Below, in pieces: positions 44,364 through 54,984 of a stretch of DNA of 64,000 nt. Positions within the stretch are counted from its first letter, which is position 1. Each line of letters starts with the position of its first letter. The stretch comes from Jiella marina (GTDB lineage Bacteria > Pseudomonadota > Alphaproteobacteria > Rhizobiales > Rhizobiaceae), in contig NZ_JAKQZG010000002.1 of assembly GCF_024359545.1 (NCBI RefSeq), positions 124,001-188,000 of the forward strand, given 5' to 3'. The position numbers were made by a program, and so were the translations under genes. The notes under the pieces were generated by a model, which saw only the letters and a list, made by a program, of their open reading frames with translations, did not search any database and was not told the DNA's origin.

Positions 44364-46856
44364 CTAGAAGCGCGACGAGAAGCCGAAGGAGAATTCCTGG
44401 GTCTCGTCGAAGTCTTCTTCGGCGAGCGGGTGAGCATAGTTCACCCGCAGCGGCCCGAAGGGCGAGGCCCAGATCAGGCCGACGCCGGCCGAAGCACGCA
44501 CGGAGAAGTCGGTTCCCACGACGCCAGGGGCGCCCTCGAACTCGCTGCCCCACAAGGAGCCGGCATCGGCGAACACCGCGCCGCGGAAGCCGAGATCACG
44601 GTTGATACCGGGCAGCGGGAACGTCGCCTCGGCCGAGAGATTGGCATAATTCTCGCCACCGATGGCGACACCGTTCTGCCGCGGGCCGATGCCTTTGGTC
44701 TCGAAGCCGCGGACGATGTCCTGGCCCTTGAAGAAATTGTCGAAGACACGGAGGTCGTTGCCAAAGGTCGAGACGTTGCCGGCGCCGCCAGAGAGCTGGC
44801 CGATCATATCGTACTCTTCGCTCAACAGCTGGAAGTAGGACGCCTTGCCCGTGGTCTTGATGAACTGGGCGTCACCGCCGAGACCGGCGAATTCCTGGCC
44901 TGCGCTGACAATCCAGCCTTCCCGGGGGTCCTGATTGTTGTCGAGCGTGTTATAGGTCAGCGTGTAGGAGACCGAAGAGGTCGTGTAGGGGCTATCACAG
45001 ATCGCCTCATTGATGATGGGCGAGTCGGTGAAGGCCGGGGCGGTGAGACCGGTCACGGAGACGGGATTGCCGTTGGAATCGAAGCCATTGGCATTCGGGG
45101 TGCCGCAACTGCTGGTCAGAAGGTCGCCGTTGACCGGGGCGTCGAAAAGCTGAAAACGCGTCGGATCACCACCGCCCGGCGGGAAGGTCGCAAACTCGTT
45201 GATGCCGACGCCATCACCGAACTCTTCCTGCTTGTAGTTATACGCAACCTGGGCCGTCAGATTCTCGGTGATCGGCGCTGCCAGCCGTAGGTCGCCGCCG
45301 ACGCGCGTGACATCGTAGTCGTCCGTCTCGCTCGTCGAATAATAGACGTCGAAGCCGGCGGCGAGGCGCTGGCCGAGGAAATAGGGTTCGGTGAAGGAAA
45401 GCTGGTAATTCCTGCTGTCGGTGCCGAAGCCGGCGGTCACCTTGATGAACTGGCCGCGGCCGAGGAAATTGCGCTCCTGGATGCCGATTTCCGCCACCGG
45501 ACCCGAGGAGTCGCCGCTCGTCGTGTAACCGCCACCGATCGAGAATTCGCCGGTCGCCTTTTCGACGACGTCGACGATGACGATCACGCGGTCGGGCTCG
45601 GAGCCAGGGGCCGTCGAGATGTTGACGCGATCGAAGTATTTCAGGTCTTCCAGACGCTGCTTGGCCCGCTGGATCAGGACCTGGTTGAAGGCGTCCCCTT
45701 CGGCCACGTCGAACTCGCGCCGGATGACATAGTCGCGGGTCTTGGTGTTGCCGCGGATCTCGATCCGTTCGACATAGGCGCGCGGGCCCTGATCGATGAC
45801 GTAATCGATGGAGATCGTCCGGTTCGTGAAATCGCGATCGCCACGCGGGGTCACCTGGGCGAAGGCATAGCCCTTGGCCGCAAGATTGTTGGTCAGATTG
45901 ACGAGCGAGTCCTCGACATCCTTGGCGCTGTAGACTTCGCCGGGCTGGGTCTCGAGCTCGCTGTAGAGCGCATCGGTGTCTACGCCTTCGATGGTGGAGT
46001 CGATACGCACGTCGCCGAAGGTGTAGCGCTCGCCCTCGTCGACGGTGATCGTGATGTAATAGGCGTTCTGGGACTCGTCGAGCTCCGCGACCGAGGACAG
46101 GATCCGGAAGTCGGCGTAACCGTGATTGTAGTAAAAGCGGCGCAGCGTCTCCTCGTCGGCGCGCAGACGGGCCTCGTCATAGACGTCGTCGCGCTGCAGG
46201 AAACTCAGGAAACCACTCTCGCGAAGCGCGATCACCTGCTTCAGTCGGCCATCGCTGTAGGCATTGTTGCCGACGAAGCTGATCGTCTCGATCTGCGTGC
46301 GGTCGCCTTCCTGGATGTTGAAGATGACGTTGACGCGGTTCTCGCCGATCGGCTGCGTCGTTGCCGTGACGATGGCGTCACTGCGACCGATGCTCACATA
46401 GGCTTCGCGGATCGTCTCGACGTCCGCATCGACCGTAGCCTGGGAATAGGCGCCGCGCGGCGAAGTCTGGACGGAAGCGACGAGCTGTTCGTCCTTGATC
46501 TTGGAGTTGCCCTGGAACAACACCTGATTGACAATCTGGTTTTCGTCGACTTCGACGATGAGCGTTCCGCCCGACTGGCTGATCCGAACGTTGGAGAAAA
46601 GGCCGGTCGAATAGAGCCGGCGCACGGCCTCGTCCTGGTCCGCTTCGGTCACGTTCTGGCCCGGCGAGATCTGCATGAAGCCGCGGACCGTCTCGGCTTC
46701 GACCCGGCTGTTACCCCGCACCGAGATCCGATTGATCGTCGCAGCCTCGGCGACGGCCGTCGCGGCAAGGTTCGCGGTAATCGATGCGGCGGTCAGGACT
46801 GTCGAAGACAGCGCGATGGCCATGGCCGTGCGCAAGATGTTCGTTCCAGCCTTCAT
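44364..46856 (-). CDS. bamA: Outer-membrane protein assembly factor BamA
   Basis: An 830-aa BamA. A signal peptide ([20 protein letters not shown]...) is followed by five POTRA domains (residues ~45-430, e.g. [20 protein letters not shown]) and a 16-strand beta-barrel with [15 protein letters not shown] (the VRGF loop-6 motif) and a C-terminal aromatic end FGFSSRF. It inserts outer-membrane proteins. The ATG at 46856 fits the signal peptide; an in-frame start 16 codons upstream is possible. It follows rseP by 201 nt. Confidence 0.95.
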   Translation of the reverse strand: MKAGTNILRTAMAIALSSTVLTAASITANLAATAVAEAATINRISVRGNSRVEAETVRGFMQISPGQNVTEADQDEAVRRLYSTGLFSNVRISQSGGTLIVEVDENQIVNQVLFQGNSKIKDEQLVASVQTSPRGAYSQATVDADVETIREAYVSIGRSDAIVTATTQPIGENRVNVIFNIQEGDRTQIETISFVGNNAYSDGRLKQVIALRESGFLSFLQRDDVYDEARLRADEETLRRFYYNHGYADFRILSSVAELDESQNAYYITITVDEGERYTFGDVRIDSTIEGVDTDALYSELETQPGEVYSAKDVEDSLVNLTNNLAAKGYAFAQVTPRGDRDFTNRTISIDYVIDQGPRAYVERIEIRGNTKTRDYVIRREFDVAEGDAFNQVLIQRAKQRLEDLKYFDRVNISTAPGSEPDRVIVIVDVVEKATGEFSIGGGYTTSGDSSGPVAEIGIQERNFLGRGQFIKVTAGFGTDSRNYQLSFTEPYFLGQRLAAGFDVYYSTSETDDYDVTRVGGDLRLAAPITENLTAQVAYNYKQEEFGDGVGINEFATFPPGGGDPTRFQLFDAPVNGDLLTSSCGTPNANGFDSNGNPVSVTGLTAPAFTDSPIINEAICDSPYTTSSVSYTLTYNTLDNNQDPREGWIVSAGQEFAGLGGDAQFIKTTGKASYFQLLSEEYDMIGQLSGGAGNVSTFGNDLRVFDNFFKGQDIVRGFETKGIGPRQNGVAIGGENYANLSAEATFPLPGINRDLGFRGAVFADAGSLWGSEFEGAPGVVGTDFSVRASAGVGLIWASPFGPLRVNYAHPLAEEDFDETQEFSFGFSSRF

Positions 46857-47057
46857 ATCGTTCACCACCTTTTCGTCTGCGTCCCGCAAAGCCGCATGCT
46901 TCATTTCAGGTTCAGCGTTGTACCGGCTTTGCCGTCCCGTTCAAGCAAACTCGCCGCACGGGATTGAGGAATCGGAAACGCCGTTGCAAGGCGGTCACGA
47001 ACCTTGGCGTGATGGTTAATGATTTGCATCCCCAAGCCCCCCAGCCCGGAGTCCCGT

Positions 47058-48197
47058 TTACACGAGACCGGTTATGTCGTTCCAGAATGCGAATATCATA
47101 AGCAAAGTGACTAACGCGAGCCCAATTCTGAAGCCCACTTCCTGAACCTGCTCGCTCAGCGGCCGTCCGCGCACCGCCTCGAAGGCATAGAACAGCAGGT
47201 GACCACCATCGAGCATGGGGATCGGCAACAGGTTCAGGATGCCGATCGAGACCGAAAGAAGCGCCGCGAGATTCAACAGCGCCGCGATCCCGATCGTCGA
47301 CACCTGGCCCGACACCTGGGCGATGCGGATCGGGCCGCCGATCTGATCGGCGCTCTGGCGACCGGTCACGACCTGCCCGATGAACTCCACCGTCCGCGCG
47401 GTGACGAACCAGGTCTGCGACACGCCATATTCGAGCGACTGGACCACGCCGAGTTCCTCGACCCGGAATCCTGCGGTCGTATTGTCAGCGCGCAGTCCGA
47501 CGATGGGCAGGGTGAAGGAATTGCCGAACTCATCGGTTCGCGTTTCCATGCGGGGTGTGACGGTCAGATCAACCTGGCGCCCGTCACGTTCCACCACGAA
47601 GTTGATCGGGTTCTCGCCCTGCGCCGCCACATAGCGCTGGAGATCGGAGAAATAGGCGATTTCCTCGCCGTCGGCGGAAACCACCCGGTCGCCCGGCTCG
47701 AAACCTGCCTCCGCGGCCGGGGAATCCGGCTCGACGCCGGCAATGACAGGGTCGCCGACCACGCGACCGTTGAAGAAGGCGACACCCGCGAAGATGACGA
47801 TCGCGAGCAGGAAATTTGCGATCGGCCCGGCTGCGACGGTGGCCGCCCGGCGTCCGACACTCGCCGCCGGAAAGGCTTCCACCCGTTCGGCTTCGGACAT
47901 CCTGTCGACCGCGCCATGGTCCGGCACCGAGGCCGCATTCTCGTCGCCGAGAAATTTCACGTAACCGCCGAGCGGGATGGCCGCGAGCTTCCAGCGGGTG
48001 CCCTGTCTGTCGGTAAAGCCTGCCAGTTCCGGGCCGAAACCGACGGAAAAGGCGAGCGCCTTGATGCCGCACCAGCGACCGACCAGAAAGTGTCCCAACT
48101 CATGGAAGAAGACGATGATGGTCAGAACGAACAGGAACGGAATGATGTAGATCAGTCCATTGTCCCACAGGCCCGAGATCAAAGGCACGCTTTCCAT
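47058..48197 (-). CDS. rseP: RIP zinc metalloprotease RseP
   Basis: A 379-aa site-2 protease. The zinc-binding HELGH is at residues 32-36 in the first membrane helix, a PDZ domain lies near residues 125-205 (GVEPDSPAAEAGFEPGDRVV), and the second metal ligand is in LPIPMLDGGHLLFYAFEA. It cleaves membrane substrates such as anti-sigma factors. dxr, often between cdsA and rseP in related genomes, is not present here. Confidence 0.95.
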   Translation of the reverse strand: MESVPLISGLWDNGLIYIIPFLFVLTIIVFFHELGHFLVGRWCGIKALAFSVGFGPELAGFTDRQGTRWKLAAIPLGGYVKFLGDENAASVPDHGAVDRMSEAERVEAFPAASVGRRAATVAAGPIANFLLAIVIFAGVAFFNGRVVGDPVIAGVEPDSPAAEAGFEPGDRVVSADGEEIAYFSDLQRYVAAQGENPINFVVERDGRQVDLTVTPRMETRTDEFGNSFTLPIVGLRADNTTAGFRVEELGVVQSLEYGVSQTWFVTARTVEFIGQVVTGRQSADQIGGPIRIAQVSGQVSTIGIAALLNLAALLSVSIGILNLLPIPMLDGGHLLFYAFEAVRGRPLSEQVQEVGFRIGLALVTLLMIFAFWNDITGLV

Positions 48198-48313
48198 CGA
48201 TTGTCGTCCTTCCCCCTCGGCGCTCGAGCCGCACGGCTCCGCCTCTTTCTATAGCAGCGCTCAATCTCGGCGCAATGATGGCTGCGATTTCGCGTCGACC
48301 ATCACAGCCCGGC

Positions 48314-49165
48314 TCACACCGGGAATATGCCGGCCGCCGGATCGGTGAAACCCGACACCAGGGCGCCGACGATCCAGGCCAGGGCGATGGCGACGATCAG
48401 GGCGTCGATCCGATCCATCAGACCGCCGTGTCCGGGAATGAGCCGGCCGGAATCCTTCACGCCGAAACGCCGCTTGATCCAGGACTCGTAGAGATCGCCC
48501 GCCTGCCCCGCGATCGAGAGCGCGCAGGCGAGCACGATCAGGAAGACGCTCACCGATCCGATCGCCACATAGGCGAACAGGCTTCCGAAGGCGACACCCG
48601 CCACCAACCCGCCGAGCGCCCCGGAGATCGTCTTTTTCGGCGAGACGATCGGCATCAGCTTGGGCCCACCGATGGAGCGGCCGGTGAAGTAGGCGAAGAT
48701 ATCCGTCGACCAGACGATCGTCACGATGAAGCCGATGGTCAGGAGACCCGATGGATCGCTGCCGCGCAGAAGCGCCGGCGGCAAGGCCGCGACACCGGCA
48801 TAGACCAGGCCGCCGAGTAGCCAGTCGGCCTTTCGCTCGTCGCGATCGACGAAGGCCAGGAAGGCGGCACCCGCGGCCAGGATCAGGGCGGAGGCCAGTT
48901 CGAAGCCGAAGGCGAAGGCGAGGAGCGAGAAATAGAAGGTGCGCCGGGCGAAGGAGAAATGCGGCCGCACGCGCTTTGCCCGGGTCATGCGCGACCATTC
49001 GTCGAAGACGATGAAGCCGACGACGCAGCACAGAAGCCGGAACCACCAGCCGCCGGCAGACACCAGAATGAGGACGAGGATCCCGAGAATGACGGCCGAG
49101 ATCAGCCGCGAGCGAAGGTCGCTCCAGCTGCCCTGAGAGAAGAAGCGGCGGATCTCGAGGCCCAT
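48314..49165 (-). CDS. cdsA: Phosphatidate cytidylyltransferase
   Basis: A 283-aa polytopic membrane enzyme that makes CDP-diacylglycerol. The family signature is visible near the C-terminus: ESWIKRRFGVKDSGRLIPGH followed by GGLMDRIDAL. Around seven hydrophobic segments precede it. It lies 12 nt after uppS. Confidence 0.94.
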   Translation of the reverse strand: MGLEIRRFFSQGSWSDLRSRLISAVILGILVLILVSAGGWWFRLLCCVVGFIVFDEWSRMTRAKRVRPHFSFARRTFYFSLLAFAFGFELASALILAAGAAFLAFVDRDERKADWLLGGLVYAGVAALPPALLRGSDPSGLLTIGFIVTIVWSTDIFAYFTGRSIGGPKLMPIVSPKKTISGALGGLVAGVAFGSLFAYVAIGSVSVFLIVLACALSIAGQAGDLYESWIKRRFGVKDSGRLIPGHGGLMDRIDALIVAIALAWIVGALVSGFTDPAAGIFPV

Positions 49166-49177
49166 CGTGACGAGGCC

Positions 49178-49894
49178 TTAAGAGGCGATTTCCCGCGACA
49201 ATCCTCCAAAACGACGATCGCGGCTGGCATATTCGGCGATCGCGGCTTCGAAAGCCTGGCGATCGAAATCGGGCCAGAGACAGGGAAGAAAGACGAATTC
49301 CGAATAGGCCGCCTGCCAGAGCAGGAAGTTCGACAGGCGCAATTCGCCGCTGGTGCGGATGATCAGATCGGGGTCGGGAATGCCGGCGGTATCGAGATGT
49401 TCGTCGAGATAGTCGGCGGTCAACGCATCGAGAGCGACTTCACCGGCGGCGAATTTTTCGGCAATCCGGCGGACCGCCCGCGCCACCTCGTCACGCGCCC
49501 CGTAATTGAAGGCGACGACGAGCGTCTGCCGGTCATTGTCCTTGGTGAGGTTCTCCGCCTCTTCGAGCAGGGAGAGAATGTCGGGGGCGAGATCGTCCCG
49601 TCCACCGATCACCCGGACGCGAACGCCTTCCTTGTGAAGATCGGCGAGATCGCGGCGGATGAAGTGCTTCAGAAGCCCCATCAATTCCTCGACCTCGTCC
49701 TTCGGACGGCGCCAGTTCTCCGAAGAGAAGGCGAACAGGGTGAGGTACTGGATGCCGAGTTCGCCCGCCGCACGGACGGCCGCTCGCACGGCCTCGACGC
49801 CGCGGCGGTGTCCCATGCTGCGCGGCAGTCCGCGGGCGCGCGCCCAGCGTCCGTTGCCATCCATGATAATGGCGACATGTTGGGGATGACGCAC
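49178..49894 (-). CDS. uppS: Undecaprenyl diphosphate synthase
   Basis: A 238-aa cis-prenyltransferase that supplies the lipid carrier for peptidoglycan. [20 protein letters not shown] contains the catalytic Asp12; [13 protein letters not shown] and [19 protein letters not shown] are further signatures. The likely start is GTG at 49894, as the reading [14 protein letters not shown] matches the family length. Confidence 0.95.
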   Translation of the reverse strand: MRHPQHVAIIMDGNGRWARARGLPRSMGHRRGVEAVRAAVRAAGELGIQYLTLFAFSSENWRRPKDEVEELMGLLKHFIRRDLADLHKEGVRVRVIGGRDDLAPDILSLLEEAENLTKDNDRQTLVVAFNYGARDEVARAVRRIAEKFAAGEVALDALTADYLDEHLDTAGIPDPDLIIRTSGELRLSNFLLWQAAYSEFVFLPCLWPDFDRQAFEAAIAEYASRDRRFGGLSREIAS

Positions 49895-49948
49895 TTTGCT
49901 CGTCCTTCCGTCTGGATGTCCCCGATGAGGGCGTCTGAAGCTCAGACG

Positions 49949-50506
49949 CTACACCTGCATGATTTCGCCTTCCTTGACGGAGAGCAATTTGTCGATCTCC
50001 GCAATTGTATCGTCGGTCATTTTCTGAACCTTGTCGGACATCTGCCGGCTTTCGTCCTGGCCGATGTCGCCGCCCTTTTCCATCTTCTTGAGCGTGTCCA
50101 TCCCGTCGCGCCGGACGTGGCGGGCGGCGACGCGGGCGCTTTCGGCATATTGATGGGCGACCCTGACCAGTTCCTTGCGGCGCTCCTCGTTCAGCTCAGG
50201 AAGCGGAATACGCAGCGTCGTGCCGTCGGTGACGGGGTTGAGGCCGAGATTGCTCTCGCGGATCGCCCGCTCGACTTTGCCGACCATCTGCTTGTCCCAG
50301 ACCGAGACCGAGACCATGCGCGGCTCCGGCACCGAGATGTTGGCCACCTGATTGATCGGCATCTGCGAGCCATAGGCCTCGACGGTGACCGGATCGAGCA
50401 GATTGGCCGACGCACGACCGGTGCGAAGACCGGCGAGGTCGCTCTTGAGGCTCGCGACGGCGCCGTCCATGCGGCGCTTGATTTCATTGAGATCGATTTC
50501 GGCCAT
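49949..50506 (-). CDS. frr: Ribosome recycling factor
   Basis: A 185-aa RRF with the three-helix bundle and beta domain: [40 protein letters not shown] and [20 protein letters not shown]. The ATG at 50506 was preferred over one at 50515 because GAGGAA lies 9 nt upstream of the former but directly abuts the latter. A much longer open frame upstream is antisense to pyrH. Confidence 0.95.
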   Translation of the reverse strand: MAEIDLNEIKRRMDGAVASLKSDLAGLRTGRASANLLDPVTVEAYGSQMPINQVANISVPEPRMVSVSVWDKQMVGKVERAIRESNLGLNPVTDGTTLRIPLPELNEERRKELVRVAHQYAESARVAARHVRRDGMDTLKKMEKGGDIGQDESRQMSDKVQKMTDDTIAEIDKLLSVKEGEIMQV

Positions 50507-50553
50507 CTTCGGCATTTCCTCTTTTGAATCTGAATTCGTTGGCGGCTCGCGTC

Positions 50554-51273
50554 TCAGTCGGAAACGGTCGTCGCACGTCCCCGCCCCGACAGGATGCGGG
50601 CAAATTCGCCCTGCTCGTGGATGGAAAAGACCACGATCGGAATATGGTTCTCGCGCGCCAGCGCGACGGCGGCAACATCCATGACCGCCAGACCGCGATT
50701 GAGCACCTCCGCATGGGTGAGGTGGTCGTAGCGTTCGGCGTTCGGGTCCTTGTTGGGATCGGCGGAATAGATGCCGTCGACCTGGGTGCCCTTGAAGAGT
50801 GCCGCCGCACCCATTTCGGCGGCCCGCAGCGCACCGGCGGAATCGGTGGTGAAGAACGGGTTGCCGGTGCCCCCGGCGAAAATCACGACGCGGCCCGCCG
50901 CCTGATGGGCGAGCGCCGAACGCTGGGTGAAGTTCTCGCAGATTTCCGGCATGGCGATCGCCGAAAGGACGATCGCATCGACGCCGAGCTTGGTCAGCGA
51001 GGTGCGCAGCGCCAGCGCGTTGATGACGGTGCCGAGCATCCCCATGTGGTCGCCGGTCACGCGGTCGCCGCCCTTCGACGCGACGGCGACGCCGCGGAAA
51101 ATGTTGCCCCCGCCGATGACCACCGAGATCTCGACGCCGAGCTTGCGCGCCTCGGCGATGTCGGAGGCGATGCGATCCACGACGGCCACATCGATCCCGA
51201 ACCCCTGCTCCCCCATCAGGGCTTCGCCCGAAACCTTGAGCAAGACGCGGCGATAGCGGATTTCGGAATTCAT
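50554..51273 (-). CDS. pyrH: Uridylate kinase
   Basis: A 239-aa UMP kinase of the amino acid kinase fold. [50 protein letters not shown] and [19 protein letters not shown] are diagnostic. The ATG at 51273 gives the family N-terminus [13 protein letters not shown]. It precedes frr by 47 nt and follows tsf after a hairpin-containing gap. Confidence 0.95.
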   Translation of the reverse strand: MNSEIRYRRVLLKVSGEALMGEQGFGIDVAVVDRIASDIAEARKLGVEISVVIGGGNIFRGVAVASKGGDRVTGDHMGMLGTVINALALRTSLTKLGVDAIVLSAIAMPEICENFTQRSALAHQAAGRVVIFAGGTGNPFFTTDSAGALRAAEMGAAALFKGTQVDGIYSADPNKDPNAERYDHLTHAEVLNRGLAVMDVAAVALARENHIPIVVFSIHEQGEFARILSGRGRATTVSD

Positions 51274-51428
51274 CGGCGACCCTGGTTCCGGGCGACCGGC
51301 GGCGGCCCGCCTCGTCGCCGTTGTGACCCGCATGCACGCGACATGCGGTCTTGATCAATGCAGGGGCTGCCCGGTCGAAGCAGACGCGTGAGGTCTACGG
51401 CGAAACAGCCCGCCTGCCGATACAATAA

Positions 51429-51455
51429 GGGCGCCCGCTTGTGAAGCGAGCGCCC
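51429..51455 (-). terminator. Hairpin terminator-like element after tsf
   Basis: Arms of 12 nt (GGGCGCTCGCTT / AAGCGGGCGCCC, one G-U pair) around a 3-nt loop, read on the minus strand and followed by TTATTGTA. It lies 80 nt beyond the tsf stop and upstream of pyrH, so it may reduce read-through from rpsB-tsf. Confidence 0.6.
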
Positions 51456-51534
51456 AACGATGTTTTTCGCGTTGAAGTATCACCGACACACTCTGGAGAC
51501 GGCACCCGCCTCGCAAAACATGCGGCGGCGCCCG

Positions 51535-52461
51535 TCAGCGCTTGCCGGCAGCCGCGGCGACTTCGGCAGCGAAATCGCTCTCTTCGCGCTCGACGCCTTC
51601 GCCGAGGGCAAAGCGCACGAATGCGGTGATCTTCGCCGGGGCGCCGATCTCCTTTTCCGCCTCGGCAAGCGCCTTCTCGACGGTCAGGTCCGGATTGATC
51701 ACGAAGGCCTGCTTGAGGAGGACGACCTCCTCGTAGAATTTACGGAGCCGGCCTTCGACCATCTTCTCGATGATGTTCTCCGGCTTGCCGGACTGGCGGG
51801 CCTGATCGGAGAAGATTGCCTTTTCGCGCTCGACGATCGCCGGATCGATGTCATCGGCGCTCAGCCCCTGCGGGTTTGTCGCCGCGACATGCATCGCCAC
51901 CTGACGGCCGAACTGGGTGAGCGCCGCCTTGTCACCGGCCGACTCCATGGCGACCAGAACGCCGAGCTTGCCGAGACCGTCGGCGACCTGATTGTGGATG
52001 TAGGTCGCGACAACGCCTTCGCCGACCGACAGCATCGCGGCCCGGCGCAGGTTCATGTTCTCGCCGATCGTGGCGACGGCGTCGCGGATCGTGTCGTTGA
52101 CGCTCTTTTCCGAACCCGGATAGGTCGCGGCGGAGATCGCCTCGACGCTCCCGTCGGTGCTCAGCGCGACCTGGGCCACGTCCTTCACCAGGCTCTGAAA
52201 GGCCTCGTTGCGGGCGACGAAGTCGGTCTCGGAGTTGACTTCCACGACGACCGCCTTCGGGCCGTCGGCGGCAACGCCGATCAGGCCTTCGGCTGCGGTG
52301 CGGCCGGACTTCTTGTCGGCCTTGGAGATACCCTTCTTGCGCAGCCAGTCGATCGCGGCGTCCATGTCGCCATTGGTCTCGTTGAGCGCGGTCTTGCAGT
52401 CCATCATGCCTGCGCCGGTCTTCTCGCGCAGTTCTTTGACCATTGCAGCGGAAATAGCCAT
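51535..52461 (-). CDS. tsf: Elongation factor Ts
   Basis: A 308-aa guanine nucleotide exchange factor for EF-Tu. [40 protein letters not shown] and IAATNPQ-type segments ([17 protein letters not shown]) are diagnostic. It follows rpsB by 152 nt, with a stem-loop in between. Confidence 0.96.
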   Translation of the reverse strand: MAISAAMVKELREKTGAGMMDCKTALNETNGDMDAAIDWLRKKGISKADKKSGRTAAEGLIGVAADGPKAVVVEVNSETDFVARNEAFQSLVKDVAQVALSTDGSVEAISAATYPGSEKSVNDTIRDAVATIGENMNLRRAAMLSVGEGVVATYIHNQVADGLGKLGVLVAMESAGDKAALTQFGRQVAMHVAATNPQGLSADDIDPAIVEREKAIFSDQARQSGKPENIIEKMVEGRLRKFYEEVVLLKQAFVINPDLTVEKALAEAEKEIGAPAKITAFVRFALGEGVEREESDFAAEVAAAAGKR

Positions 52462-52561
52462 TCTAGCCTCTCTCGAAATGCTTTGGCGCACCGGCTCGGG
52501 ATGAACAGGTGCGCCGGAAATGTGACGCGGTGATTACACGGATCGGGCCGGGCGGTTCACG

Positions 52562-52588
52562 GAGACGGGCCGAACAGACGCCCGTCTC
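52562..52588 (-). other. Stem-loop in rpsB-tsf spacer
   Basis: Perfect 9-bp arms GAGACGGGC / GCCCGTCTC with a 9-nt loop, in the middle of the rpsB-tsf gap. No U tract follows. A partial terminator or processing site between rpsB and tsf is known in other bacteria. Confidence 0.5.
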
Positions 52589-52613
52589 GCATGCGCCCGG
52601 CGGAACGCCGCGG

Positions 52614-53444
52614 TCAGCTCGCGGCCTGGCCGGTGGCGTTTTCGGCGATCTGAGCCGCCTCGCCCGCCGTATCGCCGCCGACGGCGGCTTCTTCCGGCAG
52701 TTCCTCGACCGGCGCTTCTTCCATCTCGCCGATGTCGACGCCCATGTCGCCCTGCTGGCGGGCGATGCCGTCGACGGCGGCGCGCGCGATCAGGTCGCAG
52801 TAGAGCGCGATGGCGCGGGCGGCGTCGTCATTGCCCGGGATCGGATAGTCGATCGGTGCCGGATCGCAGTTCGAATCGACCACCGCGACGATCGGAATGT
52901 TGAGGCGCCGCGCCTCCTCGATGGCGATCGATTCCTTGTTGGTATCGATCACGAAGATCATGTCCGGCACGCCGCCCATGTCGCGAATGCCGCCGAGGGC
53001 CCGATCGAGCTTGTCGCGCTCGCGGGTGAGCGTCAGGCGCTCCTTCTTGGTGAAGGCCTGGGCGTCGCCGCTGTTCAGGAGCTCGTCGAGCTTGCGAAGC
53101 CGCTGGATCGAATGGGAAATCGTCTTCCAGTTGGTCATCATGCCGCCGAGCCAGCGGGCATTGACGTAATACTGGGCCGAACGCTGGGCGGCTTCCGCGA
53201 CGAGGTCGGACGCCTGGCGCTTGGTGCCGACGAAGAGCACGCGACCGCCGCGGGCCACCGTGTCAGAGACAGCCAGCAGCGCGCGATGCAGAAGCGGCAC
53301 CGTCTGGGCGAGATCGAGAATGTGGATGTTGTTGCGCGCCCCGAAGATGTAGGGCGACATTTTCGGGTTCCAGCGATGGGTCTGGTGACCGAAATGCACG
53401 CCCGCCTCGAGAAGCTGGCGCATGGAATAGTCTGGCAAAGCCAT
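52614..53444 (-). CDS. rpsB: 30S ribosomal protein S2
   Basis: A 276-aa uS2 protein: [40 protein letters not shown] and [20 protein letters not shown] are diagnostic. The C-terminal ~40 residues are an acidic Glu/Ala-rich extension seen in alphaproteobacteria. AAGGAC lies upstream of the ATG. It starts the essential block running to lpxB. Confidence 0.97.
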   Translation of the reverse strand: MALPDYSMRQLLEAGVHFGHQTHRWNPKMSPYIFGARNNIHILDLAQTVPLLHRALLAVSDTVARGGRVLFVGTKRQASDLVAEAAQRSAQYYVNARWLGGMMTNWKTISHSIQRLRKLDELLNSGDAQAFTKKERLTLTRERDKLDRALGGIRDMGGVPDMIFVIDTNKESIAIEEARRLNIPIVAVVDSNCDPAPIDYPIPGNDDAARAIALYCDLIARAAVDGIARQQGDMGVDIGEMEEAPVEELPEEAAVGGDTAGEAAQIAENATGQAAS

Positions 53445-53777
53445 ATGAAGTTGTCCTTTTGACCGGTTATGCCTCCACGGAACGAAGCGGCCGATCGACC
53501 GCCACCGGTGGGCGATGGCTGACCAGAGACAAGCCCCAGCCGTCCAGACCCGATTTCCGTGTGTGGAATGCGCGCGGCCTTAACGCATCGGGCGCGGTTT
53601 GGCAAGCTGGGTGCTGGTTCGCTGGCGTTCTATGGGCGTATGGTGCCCTCGACCCAACGCTGCCACACACCAAAACTATCTGGTCCACTGATGCGGGCGC
53701 CGGCTTAGTTGTAGCCTTACCGCCTAGATACTTAGCGATCGCGCAATAAAATGTAAAATAGCCTAATTATATAAAAT
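53445..53777 (-). promoter_or_regulatory. rpsB promoter and leader region
   Basis: The 333-base gap between the HEPN gene stop and rpsB. On the minus strand TTGCCA (53600-53605) and TTAAGG (53578-53583) are separated by 16 bp and could be the rpsB promoter, leaving a leader of about 130 nt. Autoregulation by S2 in the leader is known in other bacteria but no structure was verified. The left part (53690-53777) is AT-rich and belongs to the accessory insert. Confidence 0.45.
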
Positions 53778-54785
53778 TCATATCTTATAGGACCACGTCA
53801 TATTCAACTCGAAGCGTCTTTCGTCTGTGCATTGATGAAGCAAATCACGAATTGCTGTGAGCCCTTCACCAGACTGCTGCGGCGTCGCATCGTACCCCTC
53901 ATGCATTAGGACATTACGAGCGCTCCGTAGAGAGTGAAGTCGCTGTGCAAGATACGGGGACAACACCCCGGCGTCGCTCAGACATTCAATTCTCGCCTTC
54001 AGCTTCATCGATCGAGCTTTAGAGGGTGAGACTGGTTTTACAGGAACTTGATGTGAGAACCGCGCTGGCACGCCATTGACTAAACCACAGGCATAGAGGA
54101 GCTCCTCCAATGCTGATTCTGCGACGACAGCTTGGAGTGCAACACTTGCACCTGCGTGTTGCCGATTGTGGAGGATCATTGCTTGGTAGGTCATTACAAT
54201 CAACGATATGGGGTCAGCCACATGATAGCTCCCACGGGCGCTGATAAGGCGAGAAGCAAGATTGAACCCAGCTATGACATCTGCAGCGCATATAAACAGC
54301 CGCCTGCCTGTACGTCCTATAATTCTGGACACAAGCGCATTCGTCGCGTGTGCAGGGACGCCGAATGAACCGGGACCACGCGAAACCCAGTCAAAGGTCT
54401 CATGAAGACCAGGAAAAAGCGCATCATCAATTGACGAAGCCCGTAAGTAAGCATGCGTACCATAGACGCAAGCCGTCACAAAGGTCGCAAGACGCATTCT
54501 AGCACCCTGAACTCGCAGAATATGCTTAGTGCTCTCCATTACTTCTTCTGGAACCAAGCCAGATCCGTCAAAATGCACTTTAATGATACCGCCCAATTCG
54601 GGCTCACCGCTGAAATCAAATGCAAGCAGGCCAACATTAATTGCCAGCACCTCAACACCGTTCGGGAGGCGGGTCCGACCAACAACTTTGAAGCGGCAAC
54701 CGTCAGGAACTTTATCGCCAAATCGATAAGTATCACTTGAAAGTACTGCGAAGCGGTCTGGAAACGGTGTCCGGCGCAGTGTCAT
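53778..54785 (-). CDS. Protein with C-terminal HEPN-like RN(x3)H motif, unknown function
   Basis: A 335-aa protein with lower-GC codon use than its neighbours. The C-terminal ~100 residues are helical and contain YLAQRLHSLRSARNVLMHEG, where R290-N-V-L-M-H295 fits the R-polar-x3-H catalytic motif of HEPN ribonucleases. The first ~200 residues are not recognised; a soluble alpha/beta domain is likely (LPNGVEVLAINVGLLAFDF). HEPN proteins act in toxin-antitoxin, abortive infection and RNA-targeting defence systems. The gene overlaps a 29-codon upstream ORF by 4 nt, and a promoter-like pair lies about 120 nt upstream. No obvious antitoxin neighbours it. Confidence 0.65.
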   Translation of the reverse strand: MTLRRTPFPDRFAVLSSDTYRFGDKVPDGCRFKVVGRTRLPNGVEVLAINVGLLAFDFSGEPELGGIIKVHFDGSGLVPEEVMESTKHILRVQGARMRLATFVTACVYGTHAYLRASSIDDALFPGLHETFDWVSRGPGSFGVPAHATNALVSRIIGRTGRRLFICAADVIAGFNLASRLISARGSYHVADPISLIVMTYQAMILHNRQHAGASVALQAVVAESALEELLYACGLVNGVPARFSHQVPVKPVSPSKARSMKLKARIECLSDAGVLSPYLAQRLHSLRSARNVLMHEGYDATPQQSGEGLTAIRDLLHQCTDERRFELNMTWSYKI

Positions 54786-54871
54786 GGTACATCCTGCCCG
54801 AGGTGTAGTGACTGGAACTCTCCGAGGCCAGTTTCCGGAATCAAACTAAAGAGCTTCCGAGCCTCTTTCAT
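54782..54871 (-). CDS. Short leader ORF overlapping the HEPN gene
   Basis: ATG at 54871 opens a 29-aa ORF (MKEARKLFSLIPETGLGEFQ...) whose TGA overlaps the ATG of the HEPN gene by 4 nt (ATGA), the usual sign of translational coupling. It has only a weak Shine-Dalgarno. The frame stays open upstream to 55012, but that extension has no ATG except inside eipB. It may be a regulatory leader peptide or a tiny partner protein. Confidence 0.35.
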   Translation of the reverse strand: MKEARKLFSLIPETGLGEFQSLHLGQDVP

Positions 54872-54903
54872 GCGCGTTTTACAATACGTTTCTGCATTAT
54901 TGA

Positions 54904-54932
54904 AGTATAAATCTGACCTTTCTGCTTGACAC
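54904..54932 (-). promoter_or_regulatory. Putative promoter of the HEPN gene
   Basis: On the minus strand GTGTCA (54927-54932) and TATACT (54904-54909) are separated by exactly 17 bp, matching sigma-70 consensus at 4/6 and 5/6 positions. Transcription would start near 54897, just upstream of the leader ORF. Confidence 0.45.
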
Positions 54933-54984
54933 GAACGCGCCGTTTCGGCGAACAACGTGCCAAACTGTCGAGAGGACTTCTTCG

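Noticed and set aside
50507-51358. Long N-terminal extension of frr
   Set aside because: The extension overlaps pyrH in another frame, has Arg/Gly-rich shadow composition, and an ATG with a well-spaced Shine-Dalgarno gives the standard RRF length.
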